From positions 1 through 10,495 of the forward strand of contig JAGOGN010000043.1 in the NCBI GenBank assembly GCA_017996675.1: DNA of 10,495 nucleotides. The letters are read 5' to 3'. Of this stretch, positions 1 through 7,688 are shown piece by piece. Origin of the DNA: Lachnospiraceae bacterium (GTDB lineage: Bacteria; Bacillota_A; Clostridia; Lachnospirales; Lachnospiraceae). Below the pieces are notes generated by a model. It made no database searches. It saw only the letters and a program-made list of their open reading frames with translations, and was not told the origin of the DNA. Positions within the stretch are counted from its first letter, which is position 1. Every line of letters begins with the position of its first letter. The position numbers and the translations under genes are program-made.

Positions 1-359
1 TTCCAGATGTGATTCACCTCAATGGCTGGATGTCTGCTTTGATTCCAATTTACTTGAAGACTTATTACAAAGATGATACTTACTTCAATGATACCAAGAT
101 TGTACTTTCGGTTTACAATGAAGATGATGTAGAACTCAATAATAATACAAAAGAAATTTTGGCTTTTGATAATATTTCCGATTTGGAATCGTTAGATAAT
201 CCTAGCTTTTTGAATTTTGTGAATGACAGCATGCAGTATGTAGATGTCATCGTAAAAGGAAATGAATTTTTGGAAGAAAAGCTGGATCAAGCTTATGGAA
301 AGGCGGAAACCGAGAAATCGGATTACTTGAATGCAGATTCGATAGCTAAAGTTTATTAA
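1..359 (+). CDS. Glycogen/starch synthase-like protein, C-terminal part (5' end outside window)
   Basis: The reading frame is open from the left edge (first full codon at position 3), so this is a 5'-truncated gene. The GTG at position 9 is internal, not a start. The 118 visible residues begin PDVIHLNGWMSALIPIYLK, which resembles the 'PDxxHxHxWxxAL.P.YLK' segment of the N-terminal GT-B half of GT5 glycogen/starch synthases. The next stretch (LSVYNEDD) fits the 'YSVYN' strand that follows in that family. The protein stops about 100 residues after this motif, so the C-terminal GT-B domain, which in full-length GlgA supplies most of the ADP-glucose site, is absent. Short N-terminal-domain-only homologues are, to my knowledge, common in Flavobacteriia and are annotated as glycogen/starch synthase. 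Whether they are catalytic is unclear. The DUF4270 gene starts 16 nt downstream, suggesting one transcript. Family assignment is fairly firm; function is uncertain. Confidence 0.72.
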   Translation, partial: PDVIHLNGWMSALIPIYLKTYYKDDTYFNDTKIVLSVYNEDDVELNNNTKEILAFDNISDLESLDNPSFLNFVNDSMQYVDVIVKGNEFLEEKLDQAYGKAETEKSDYLNADSIAKVY

Positions 360-375
360 TTACGATTTTTTTATA

Positions 376-1953
376 ATGATAAAGATAAAAACTTTGATGA
401 AGATGATCCCGTTTTTGATAATGGGAATGGTGGTTTTAAATTCTTGTGAAGGAGAGCTGGATGATCTAGGTTCCCAGCTTGTAGAGGCAGGTGCATCGGA
501 AGGTGTGGATAAAATGTTTGGAATTGTAGCTTATAATATTAATAATAATGATACAATTCAAACAGATGCTTCGAGAATTGACAGTGTAAGAATTGGTGCT
601 TTTGATGAACCTGTTTTTGGGAGTCAGAAAGTATCTTACATCACACAGTTGAGACTCAATACTTATAATCCAGACTTCGGTGTAAACCCTGTGGTAGATT
701 CTGTTGTTCTTACTTTGAAGCCAAGGTATGCAACTGCTACAGATTCTATTACGACTACTACAAATGAAGATTACATCTATCCAGAAGGATCTGTAGCTGC
801 TAAAAAAGTAGTAACAACTTACCCCGTAAGCAAGTATGGAAAACACAAAATAGGTGGTCAAAAAACACCATTGACTATCAAGGTGAATGAGGTGAATGAC
901 TTTTTGGGTGGTTCTACCGATAAGGTGATTTCTAATAAAGCTATTGCATTAGGAACAGAAATAGGATCCAAAAATTTTAACGGGACAATCAATTCTGTCA
1001 AAATCACGAAAGATTCTGATAATAGTGATGTAATTCCTGAAATCACACCATCTTTAAGAGTCAATCTTGACAAAGATTTTTTCCAAAACAAAATTATTGC
1101 TAAAAAAGGAGATCAAGTATTGAAAGATGCTGCTTCTTTCATTAGATATTTCAAAGGAATCAGTATTTCTGTGTCGGATTCAGATGGTTATCTTTTTTCT
1201 ATGAGACCAAACGATGCTACCATAAAGATTTATTATAAAAATGATGTGACTACAGATAATGTAGTTACACGCACAAAAGCAGAAACTGATCTTAGTTTAG
1301 GTTCAGGAAATGTTCATATCAGTAAGATTGTGTACAACAGACCTGCTTCTTACGTTGCGGCAATGTCCGCTGCCGGAGCTCCAAATGACGTAAGTGGAGA
1401 CGAACTTCTCTACACGCAAGGAATGGGAGGTGCTGGTTTTGGACTTAAAATTCCTGCATCGGTAATCATACAATTAAAAAATCAATATAAGAACGAGAAA
1501 ATCGGAATTGTATCTGCAAAAATCAGAGTTTACAATGATGATGTTACTTGGAACAATTCTTACAGGAAACCTTTCAGTATGCTTGTCATCGAAAAAGGAG
1601 AAAAAGGATTTTTACCAGATATGAGTGAGTTGAATGGAACAGGATATTCTCTCATTAGAACAGGGAATCTATCTACAAAAGATGCTTATTATGATATTGG
1701 AATTACAGCTTCTCTTAAGAAAATCATCCAAGATGAAACTTATGATGTAACGAAGGCGAAAGAATTTTTTGTGAATCTGGGAACCTATTCTTCCGATGCT
1801 TCTACAGGACTTTTGCTAGGACAGAATTATAATAACAGGGCTTATACGCCAAATCGTATCGTTCTGAAAGGAACAGATCAAACCAAAATTGGCCAAGAGT
1901 TGAATGCAACTTCAAAGGCTGCTCAATTAAGATTAATATACACCAAAAAATAA
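376..1953 (+). CDS. DUF4270 family lipoprotein
   Basis: The 525-residue product has a lipoprotein signal peptide: a short basic N-terminus, a hydrophobic stretch at about 10-21, and the lipobox VLNSC with the lipidated cysteine at residue 24. An acidic run follows at once (CEGELDDLG). In Bacteroidota, acidic residues just after the cysteine can act as a surface-export signal, so outer-leaflet exposure is possible but not shown. The rest is rich in Thr, Ser, Asn and Val with alternating hydrophobic residues, as expected of an extracytoplasmic beta-rich protein. I recognise it as DUF4270, a Bacteroidota family of unknown function, from overall sequence style and from its position between the short synthase-like gene and glmS. 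Met8 (ATG at 397) is an alternative start that would also leave a working signal peptide. It lies 16 nt after the upstream gene and 17 nt before glmS, so it is probably in the same operon. Confidence 0.8.
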   Translation: MIKIKTLMKMIPFLIMGMVVLNSCEGELDDLGSQLVEAGASEGVDKMFGIVAYNINNNDTIQTDASRIDSVRIGAFDEPVFGSQKVSYITQLRLNTYNPDFGVNPVVDSVVLTLKPRYATATDSITTTTNEDYIYPEGSVAAKKVVTTYPVSKYGKHKIGGQKTPLTIKVNEVNDFLGGSTDKVISNKAIALGTEIGSKNFNGTINSVKITKDSDNSDVIPEITPSLRVNLDKDFFQNKIIAKKGDQVLKDAASFIRYFKGISISVSDSDGYLFSMRPNDATIKIYYKNDVTTDNVVTRTKAETDLSLGSGNVHISKIVYNRPASYVAAMSAAGAPNDVSGDELLYTQGMGGAGFGLKIPASVIIQLKNQYKNEKIGIVSAKIRVYNDDVTWNNSYRKPFSMLVIEKGEKGFLPDMSELNGTGYSLIRTGNLSTKDAYYDIGITASLKKIIQDETYDVTKAKEFFVNLGTYSSDASTGLLLGQNYNNRAYTPNRIVLKGTDQTKIGQELNATSKAAQLRLIYTKK

Positions 1954-1970
1954 TTAAAAACTGATAAAAA

Positions 1971-3824
1971 ATGTGTGGAATTGTTGGATATACAGGTTTT
2001 CGTGACGCTTATGATATCGTAATCAATGGATTGCGTCGTCTGGAATATCGTGGTTACGATAGTGCCGGAGTTGTGCTTGAAACTGAGAATGGAAACTTCG
2101 AAGTTAAAAAGACGAAAGGTAAAGTGGACGACCTAGTTGCTATTTCTAATGGATTGAAAAATACTTCAAAAATTGGAATGGGACACACGAGATGGGCAAC
2201 GCACGGCGTACCAAGTGATAAGAATTCTCACCCTCACGTTTCTAATAACGGAAAAATTGCATTGGTTCACAATGGTATCATCGAAAATTATGATACAATC
2301 AAAACCATGCTTATCAATAAAAATTTCGAATTTCACTCTGAAACAGATACTGAAGTTTTGGCAAATCTTATCCAGTATTTTATGGACAAAGAGCCAACTT
2401 TGGAATTTTCTGAAGCTGTAAGATATGCTTTGAACGAAGTTTATGGAGCTTATGCTATCTCTGTAATGCACGATGATTTCCCTGGTCAGCTGATTGTAGC
2501 GAGATTAGGATCACCTTTAGCGGTAGGTATTGGCGAGAACGAATATTTCGTGGCTTCTGATGCTTCTCCGTTTGTAGAATTTACAAAAGAAGCTGTCTAT
2601 TTGGAAGAAGGTCATATGGCAACTATTTCTTTAGAGTCTGGAATTGACATCAGAACAATTAAAGAAAATGCTAAAATAGAACCAGCAATTCAGGAATTAA
2701 AACTAAATCTTGAGCAAATCGAAAAAGGAGGTTACGAGCATTTTATGTTAAAAGAAATTTTCGAACAGCCAAAATCTATTCTTGATACAATGAGAGGTAG
2801 ATTACTTGCTGATGAAGGAATCATCAAAATGGCGGGTATCTGGGATCACTTGGAAAGATTGACAAATGCAGAGAGAATTGTTATTATTGCTTGTGGTACA
2901 TCTTGGCATGCAGGTCTTATTGGAGAATATCTGATAGAAGAATTTGCCAGAGTACCTGTAGAAGTAGAATATGCATCAGAATTTAGATACAGAAATCCAA
3001 TCATAGGACCAAAAGATGTTGTGATTGCAATTTCACAATCAGGAGAAACTGCTGATACAATGGCAGCAATCAAATTGGCTAAAGAAAAAGGAGCTTTCGT
3101 ATTCGGAATTTGCAACGTTGTAGATTCTTCTATTGCTAGATACACAGATGCAGGTGCTTACACGCACGCTGGACCTGAGATTGGAGTGGCTTCTACAAAA
3201 GCTTTCACAGCTCAGTTGACGATTTTGTCATTAATTGCGATCAAGTTAGGAAATCACAATGGCAATCTTGGTAAAGCAGATTTCATGAGATTGATTACAG
3301 AATTGGAATCTATCCCTAAAAAAGTAGAAGATGTGCTGAATTCTGTGGATAGTAATGTAAAAGAGATTGCTAAACACTTCGCAGATGCTACTAATTTCTT
3401 ATATCTAGGAAGAGGATATAATTTCCCTGCCGCTTTGGAAGGTGCTTTGAAATTGAAAGAAATTTCTTACATCCACGCAGAAGGTTATCCCGCTGCTGAA
3501 ATGAAACACGGACCAATTGCTTTGATAGATGAAAATATGCCAATCGTAATCATAGCACCAAAAATTGGACATTATGATAAAATTGTAAGCAACGTTCAGG
3601 AGATCAAAGCAAGAAAAGGAAAAGTAATTGCGGTTATCAACAAAGGAGATACTCAGGTTGCAGCTATGGCAGACTATATTATCGAGATTCCTGAAACCTC
3701 AGAATGTTTCTCTCCAATCTTAGCTTCTGTTCCATTGCAACTCCTTTCTTACTACATTGCAGTAGAAAGAGGAGCAAATGTTGACCAACCGAGAAACCTT
3801 GCAAAATCAGTAACTGTAGAATAA
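1971..3824 (+). CDS. glmS: Glutamine--fructose-6-phosphate aminotransferase (isomerizing), GlmS
   Basis: This enzyme converts fructose-6-phosphate and glutamine to glucosamine-6-phosphate and glutamate, the first step toward UDP-GlcNAc for peptidoglycan and lipopolysaccharide. It acts in the cytoplasm. The 617-residue protein matches the usual length (about 610). The N-terminal Ntn glutaminase domain starts MCGIVGY, with Cys2 becoming the nucleophile after Met removal, which fixes the start. GHTRWATHG (71-79) and NGIIENY (101-107) belong to the same domain. Two SIS isomerase domains follow: ACGTSWHAG (308-315) and ISQSGET (354-360) in the first, then GPEIGVASTKAFTAQL (401-416), GRGYNFPAALEGALKLKEIS (480-499) and AEGYPAAEMKHGP (503-515). 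The C-terminus is the family hallmark DQPRNLAKSVTVE. All key motifs are intact. The 17-nt gap upstream is too short for a glmS ribozyme, and none is seen. Tandem spacing suggests co-transcription with the DUF4270 gene. Confidence 0.98.
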   Translation: MCGIVGYTGFRDAYDIVINGLRRLEYRGYDSAGVVLETENGNFEVKKTKGKVDDLVAISNGLKNTSKIGMGHTRWATHGVPSDKNSHPHVSNNGKIALVHNGIIENYDTIKTMLINKNFEFHSETDTEVLANLIQYFMDKEPTLEFSEAVRYALNEVYGAYAISVMHDDFPGQLIVARLGSPLAVGIGENEYFVASDASPFVEFTKEAVYLEEGHMATISLESGIDIRTIKENAKIEPAIQELKLNLEQIEKGGYEHFMLKEIFEQPKSILDTMRGRLLADEGIIKMAGIWDHLERLTNAERIVIIACGTSWHAGLIGEYLIEEFARVPVEVEYASEFRYRNPIIGPKDVVIAISQSGETADTMAAIKLAKEKGAFVFGICNVVDSSIARYTDAGAYTHAGPEIGVASTKAFTAQLTILSLIAIKLGNHNGNLGKADFMRLITELESIPKKVEDVLNSVDSNVKEIAKHFADATNFLYLGRGYNFPAALEGALKLKEISYIHAEGYPAAEMKHGPIALIDENMPIVIIAPKIGHYDKIVSNVQEIKARKGKVIAVINKGDTQVAAMADYIIEIPETSECFSPILASVPLQLLSYYIAVERGANVDQPRNLAKSVTVE

Positions 3825-3832
3825 TTTCATGG

Positions 3833-3865
3833 TTTGTGAAATATTCTTTAACAATTTACGTTTTG
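3833..3865 (+). promoter_or_regulatory. Candidate Bacteroidota-type promoter for gldKLMN
   Basis: Within the 106-nt A/T-rich gap between glmS and gldK, TTTG at 3833-3836 is followed after 20 nt by TACGTTTTG at 3857-3865. This resembles the Bacteroidota/Flavobacterium promoter (TTTG or TTG, 17-23 nt, TAnnTTTG), with one extra T in the -7 element. A start near 3870 would give a leader of about 60 nt. A second partial -7 match, TATATTTA at 3900-3907, has no TTG at the right distance. The call rests on motif matching in A/T-rich DNA, so chance occurrence is possible. Confidence 0.35.
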
Positions 3866-3930
3866 AATAAAAATTAATAATTATTCATAAAAAAAAATAT
3901 ATATTTACCGCTTAATTTCTTTAAAATAGG

Positions 3931-5355
3931 ATGAAAAGGATATTACTAATATTATTATCAACGTCGGTTATTGTTTCTTGTTCCAAAGGGAGCAAGGGAA
4001 GTGCTGGTAAGCCCGGTATGAAGGGAGAACTTGTTCCGAGAGGGTCGGCCAAATCATTTATTGCAGAAAGACCTTATGGGATGGTTTCTATTCCCGGTGG
4101 ATCTTTCGTAATGGGTATGGCGGACCAAGATTTTGCCGCTACTCCAGAAAAAGCGATGCCAAAAACGGTTACCGTGAATTCCTTTTTTATGGATGAAACA
4201 GAAATTACCAATGCAGAATACCGCGTATTCATTAATGCTGTGAGAGATTCTATCGCAAGAGGTTTGCTGGCAGAAGCTGCTGGTGAAGGCGGTGGAGAAG
4301 AAGGCGGTGATGGAGGATCTATCGGCGATTATGCTTATGCTGGTAAGAAAACTGGAGATGAAGAAGCTAATGCTTATCAAAAATTCATGGAGTCTCAAGG
4401 TGGTAGAGATGGTTACAACGAATCTAAAAAATTGGATTGGAAAGTGCCATTGCAATATAATACATCAGCTTATCCAGATGAGAAATACGCAGAGATCTTA
4501 GAGTCTATGTATTTGCCTGCTGAAAAGAGAATCAACAACGAGAGAATTATCGATTGGTCTAAAATTAAATACAATTACCAATGGGAAGATGTTCTTTCTG
4601 CTGTTAAAGATAAAGACAGAAGTGCAAACTATCTGAAAAAAGAAAGTATTGCAGTTTATCCGGATACAACCGTTTGGATCAGAGATTTTAATTATGCTTA
4701 CAACGAGCCATTGTTCGATCAGTATTTCTGGCATAATGCTTATAAGGAATATCCTGTAGTAGGTGTTACTTGGGATCAGGCAAGAGCGTTCTGTGATTTC
4801 AAAACTAAATTGAAAACCGATCACAACAATAGTCTTAAAAAGAAGAAACAAAAAGCAATGAGATTCCGTCTTCCAACAGAAGCAGAATGGGAATATGCTG
4901 CAAAAGGAGGAATTGAAAATGCTTCTTATCCTTGGGGAGGTCCTAACTTGCAAGACTCAAGAGGATGCTACCTTGCTAACTTCAAACCAAAAAGAGGTTC
5001 TTACATAGAGGATGAGAAAAAAGGAAATTATACTTACACAGCGCCTGTAAGAAAATTCCCTAAAAACGGTTACGGATTGTATGACATGGCTGGAAACGTT
5101 GCAGAATGGACAGAGTCACCATACAGCAATTCTACTTACGAATTCTCTTCAACATTGAATCCTTATTTGTCAAATCAGGCTTACAGAGAAGCGAAGAAAA
5201 CCGTAAGAGGTGGGTCTTGGAAAGACGTAGGATATTTACTAATGACTGGTTACAGAGACTGGGAAAGAAAAGATTCTGCAAGAAGTTTCATTGGTTTCAG
5301 AACCATCCAGGATATTCCTTCCGGAGCAGGAAAATTTAAAAGAACAACTAAATAA
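3931..5355 (+). CDS. gldK: Gliding motility / T9SS lipoprotein GldK (PorK homologue)
   Basis: GldK is an essential T9SS lipoprotein that, with GldN, builds the periplasmic ring under the outer membrane contacted by the GldLM motor. The 474-residue protein starts MKRILLILLS and has a lipobox (VIVSC, Cys17). The rest is a formylglycine-generating-enzyme-like (FGE-sulfatase) fold: GMVSIPGGSFVMG (50-62), DETEITNAEYRVF (88-100), PVVGVTWDQARAFCDF (275-290), RFRLPTEAEWEYAAKGG (311-327), GYGLYDMAGNVAEWT (380-394), VRGGSW (425-430) and FIGFRTI (453-459). The paired cysteines of catalytic FGE, expected soon after RGGS, are absent; the mature protein has only Cys17, Cys288 and Cys346. This fits a structural role. 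A Gly/Glu-rich segment at 118-129 and a long spacer split the N-terminal FGE motifs from the rest. The first gene of gldKLMN, it lies 106 nt after glmS behind a candidate promoter. Confidence 0.96.
   Translation: MKRILLILLSTSVIVSCSKGSKGSAGKPGMKGELVPRGSAKSFIAERPYGMVSIPGGSFVMGMADQDFAATPEKAMPKTVTVNSFFMDETEITNAEYRVFINAVRDSIARGLLAEAAGEGGGEEGGDGGSIGDYAYAGKKTGDEEANAYQKFMESQGGRDGYNESKKLDWKVPLQYNTSAYPDEKYAEILESMYLPAEKRINNERIIDWSKIKYNYQWEDVLSAVKDKDRSANYLKKESIAVYPDTTVWIRDFNYAYNEPLFDQYFWHNAYKEYPVVGVTWDQARAFCDFKTKLKTDHNNSLKKKKQKAMRFRLPTEAEWEYAAKGGIENASYPWGGPNLQDSRGCYLANFKPKRGSYIEDEKKGNYTYTAPVRKFPKNGYGLYDMAGNVAEWTESPYSNSTYEFSSTLNPYLSNQAYREAKKTVRGGSWKDVGYLLMTGYRDWERKDSARSFIGFRTIQDIPSGAGKFKRTTK
4282..4317 (+). 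repeat. Gly/Glu-coding microrepeat inside gldK
   Basis: This 36-bp segment encodes GEGGGEEGGDGG (GldK 118-129). The 10-mer GAAGGCGGTG occurs at 4285-4294 and again at 4300-4309, a 15-bp (five-codon) period that would keep frame if the unit number changed. The segment is clearly G-rich against the A/T-rich surroundings. Only two copies are present, so it is a short imperfect repeat rather than an established variable-number locus. Confidence 0.6.
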
Positions 5356-5393
5356 TTAACTAACTATTACTAACTAACTAAAAACTAAAAAAA
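5356..5393 (+). repeat. TAAC-rich spacer between gldK and gldL
   Basis: The 38-nt gap contains TAACTAAC, a TATTAC interruption, then TAACTAACTAA, followed by an A-rich run into the gldL ATG. TAA triplets at 5357, 5361, 5371, 5375 and 5379 close all three forward frames. No hairpin is seen, so the two genes are probably on one message. The A-rich stretch just before the ATG is typical of Bacteroidota start regions without a Shine-Dalgarno sequence. Confidence 0.6.
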
Positions 5394-6071
5394 ATGTTTA
5401 AAACTAAAGATTCTATCACGAATTTTGTCTATTCGTTTGGTGCAGCTATCGTAATCCTTGGAGCTCTATTCAAAATGACACACTGGAGCCTTGGTCCTAT
5501 TACAGGTAACGTAGCGCTTGCAGCAGGTTTGATTACAGAGGCACTTATCTTCTTATTCTTCGCATTCGATCCACCAAAATCTGAAGAAAGCTATGCTTGG
5601 GAAAATGTTTACCCAGAATTATTAGACGAAACTGCTGAGAGACAACCAAGAAAAGCTGTAGCTAAAGTTGAAAATAAAGAACTAGAAGTATCTTTGTCCG
5701 ACAAACTTGATAAAATGTTGGCAGATGCTAAATTGGATGTTTCATTGTTCGAAAGACTTAGAGGAGGAATTGATAAATTCTCTTCTTCAGTAGATCAAAT
5801 CAACCAAACTGTTGATGTTTCTGCTTCTACTCACAAATATAACGAGCAACTTAATATGGCTGCTTCTCATTTGGAAAGTATGAATGCTTTGTATGCACTT
5901 CAATTGGAGCAAGGACAAAAGCAATCAGAATTCAGTAAAAAATATGTTGAAGATATTCAAAAATCTGCAGCACATTCTGAAAAATTCAACGAAGAATTAC
6001 AAGGACTTACAGGTAATCTAAATAATCTTAATAGAGTTTACGGTGGCATGCTTAGCGCAATGAAGTCTTAA
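5394..6071 (+). CDS. gldL: T9SS / gliding motor inner-membrane protein GldL (PorL homologue)
   Basis: GldL is the channel-forming subunit of the GldLM motor, which uses the proton-motive force to drive type IX secretion and gliding. The 225-residue protein has two N-terminal membrane helices (about 8-26 and 36-58) joined by a short loop (KMTHWSLGPITG), then a long cytoplasmic region rich in charged residues and heptad-like patterns (about 95-220), predicted helical or coiled coil. Residues shown to matter in Flavobacterium johnsoniae GldL are at identical numbers here: Tyr13, Lys27, His30 and the intramembrane Glu49. Glu59 of that protein is Asp59 here. The start at 5394 is supported by this exact register. 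It lies 38 nt after gldK and 48 nt before gldM. The 6072-6119 spacer is A/T-rich with no hairpin seen. Confidence 0.97.
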   Translation: MFKTKDSITNFVYSFGAAIVILGALFKMTHWSLGPITGNVALAAGLITEALIFLFFAFDPPKSEESYAWENVYPELLDETAERQPRKAVAKVENKELEVSLSDKLDKMLADAKLDVSLFERLRGGIDKFSSSVDQINQTVDVSASTHKYNEQLNMAASHLESMNALYALQLEQGQKQSEFSKKYVEDIQKSAAHSEKFNEELQGLTGNLNNLNRVYGGMLSAMKS

Positions 6072-6119
6072 TTCACTATCATTTTAATTTTTGTTTAACA
6101 ATTAATTTAATTTATTAAA

Positions 6120-7688
6120 ATGGCAGGAGGCAAACAGACACCACGTCAGAAGATGATTAACCTGATGTACTTGGTTTTCATTGCGATGCTAGCAATGACA
6201 ATCGATCAGCAAATCATCAGATCATATAAAGATACAAATCAGTCGTTAACTGATACAAGATTAACGGTAGAAGATAAAAATGATAATATCTTTAAGAAAA
6301 CGTTACAAGCGAAAGCAGTATCTTCTCCAGAGAGTTACGGTCCTATGTTAGACCAGTACAAAACTTTAGAAGCAAAAACCAACGATTTAGTAGGGTTTAT
6401 TGAGGGTATCAAAAATAAGATGAGTACTGAAGCAGAATATGATGCTACTCTTCCTATTGAAGAAAGTATTACTGCGCTTAATAATACAGAACCAGCCACT
6501 CAGAATTTTTTCAAAGATGGAGACGAAAAAACACCATCTAAAACTTCTCAGGATCTTAAAACTAAAGTTGATGATTTAAGAAATTTCATTGTTTCAACTT
6601 TTGGAGCAAGTCAACAACTTAAAGCTGTTGCTGATAGAGCTCAAAAAACTTTGATTGTTGATTTTCCTAAAGGTGACAACAGAAATACTCAAGGATGGAT
6701 TCAGTATAAGTTTTACAATCAGCCGTTAGTTGCTGCACTTTCTAACTTGGAGATTCTTCAATCAGAAGCTAGAAACTTGCAGTCAGATGCATTGACATCT
6801 ATGCTACAAGAAAAAGTAGATGCAGATATCAAGTTTGATGCTTACGAAGCTTTGGTTTCTGGACCTAGTTCTGTAATGAAAGGTGAGCCAGCTCAGATTA
6901 AAGTGGCGATCGGAACTTTCGCAAGTTCGGTTCCAGGTTTAGCAATTACTGGTGCAAAAGTTGTTAATGGTCAAGGTATAATCACACCAGGAACAGGCGC
7001 AGTTGGAGCTCAAGAATTAAAAGGAACGATATCATTCACAGATAAAAATGGAAAAGTTCATTCTCTTCCTTATGCACACACACTTAATGTAGTTTCTGGT
7101 GCAGAAGCTTTGAAAGAGCAAAGTGGAGCAATTTTGGCAGCGGATAAAATGAATGTTTTGTACAGAGGCTTATCCAACCCAGTTTCTGGTTCTATTTTAG
7201 GTGCTAATCTTGAAGCGACTACATTGTCTGCTGCAGGTGCATCTGTAAGTGGAGGAAAAGGAAAATGGAATGTAACTCCAAGTGGAGCAAATGAAGTAAC
7301 ACTTACAATTGCGGGTAAATCTCCAAGTGGAAAAACTATTTCTCAGCCTTTCAAATTTAGAGTTAAAAGTATTCCGCCACCAAGAGGTGAAATCAGAGGT
7401 AAGAGTTATGACATTATGCCTGCGAATATGATTTCGAAACAAACTTTGACAGCAACACTTAAGGATTTTGATTTCCCAGTTAGCTTCAGTGTTGTAAGTT
7501 TCAAAGTCAAAGTACCAGGAAAAGCAGTTATGTCGGTTAACGGTAATTCATTGGCACCAGTGGAATCTTTAACTAAGGGATTAAGATCTGGCGACAATAT
7601 TGCGATTTTCGATGTTCAAGCGACAGCACAAGGATTAAGTGGAGTTGTACTTCCTAATATTGGTGGAGTAGTTATCAGCGTACTTTAA
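6120..7688 (+). CDS. gldM: T9SS / gliding motor protein GldM (PorM homologue)
   Basis: GldM is the single-span motor subunit. As a dimer inside the GldL pentamer it carries motion across the periplasm to the GldK/GldN ring. The 522-residue protein is close to the F. johnsoniae length (about 513). The conserved N-terminus MAGGKQTPRQKMINLMYLVF contains Arg9, needed for motor function in F. johnsoniae, and runs into a membrane helix (about 13-29). A helical first periplasmic domain (about 35-230) precedes Ser/Gly/Val-rich beta domains (about 245-415). The linker IPPPRGEIRG (418-427) leads to the C-terminal domain, which includes DFDFPVSFSVVSFKVKVPG (449-467). The segment after the helix reads TIDQQIIRSYKD rather than the 'NMSKEVL'-type sequence of F. 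johnsoniae, a lineage difference. The start is fixed by the Arg9 register. The 52-nt spacer before gldN (7689-7740) is A/T-rich with no hairpin seen. Confidence 0.97.
   Translation: MAGGKQTPRQKMINLMYLVFIAMLAMTIDQQIIRSYKDTNQSLTDTRLTVEDKNDNIFKKTLQAKAVSSPESYGPMLDQYKTLEAKTNDLVGFIEGIKNKMSTEAEYDATLPIEESITALNNTEPATQNFFKDGDEKTPSKTSQDLKTKVDDLRNFIVSTFGASQQLKAVADRAQKTLIVDFPKGDNRNTQGWIQYKFYNQPLVAALSNLEILQSEARNLQSDALTSMLQEKVDADIKFDAYEALVSGPSSVMKGEPAQIKVAIGTFASSVPGLAITGAKVVNGQGIITPGTGAVGAQELKGTISFTDKNGKVHSLPYAHTLNVVSGAEALKEQSGAILAADKMNVLYRGLSNPVSGSILGANLEATTLSAAGASVSGGKGKWNVTPSGANEVTLTIAGKSPSGKTISQPFKFRVKSIPPPRGEIRGKSYDIMPANMISKQTLTATLKDFDFPVSFSVVSFKVKVPGKAVMSVNGNSLAPVESLTKGLRSGDNIAIFDVQATAQGLSGVVLPNIGGVVISVL

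Noticed and set aside
9..359. GTG at position 9 as a gene start
   Set aside because: The frame continues upstream to the window edge and the family motif (PD before V) spans this point, so it is an internal valine.
1954..1970. glmS ribozyme or other leader control upstream of glmS
   Set aside because: Only 17 nt separate glmS from the previous gene and no structured element fits. Such ribozymes are mainly found in Gram-positive bacteria.
2166..3145. Open frames on both strands inside glmS
   Set aside because: GlmS is intact over its whole length with all motifs, so these are shadow frames without support.
3824..3842. Possible hairpin terminator after glmS (ATTTCA / TGAAAT with a 7-nt loop)
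   Set aside because: The stem is only 6 bp with one G-C pair and no clear T-tract follows, so it is too weak to call. It also overlaps the candidate promoter.
4054..4953. Long minus-strand open frames opposite gldK
   Set aside because: They lie wholly inside a clearly coding gene, have Ser/Phe/Ile-rich compositions typical of antisense shadows, and show no recognisable domain.
6085..6093. TAATTTTTG upstream of gldM as a promoter
   Set aside because: The spacing within the element is off by one and no TTG lies at the expected upstream distance. Such strings are common in A/T-rich spacers.
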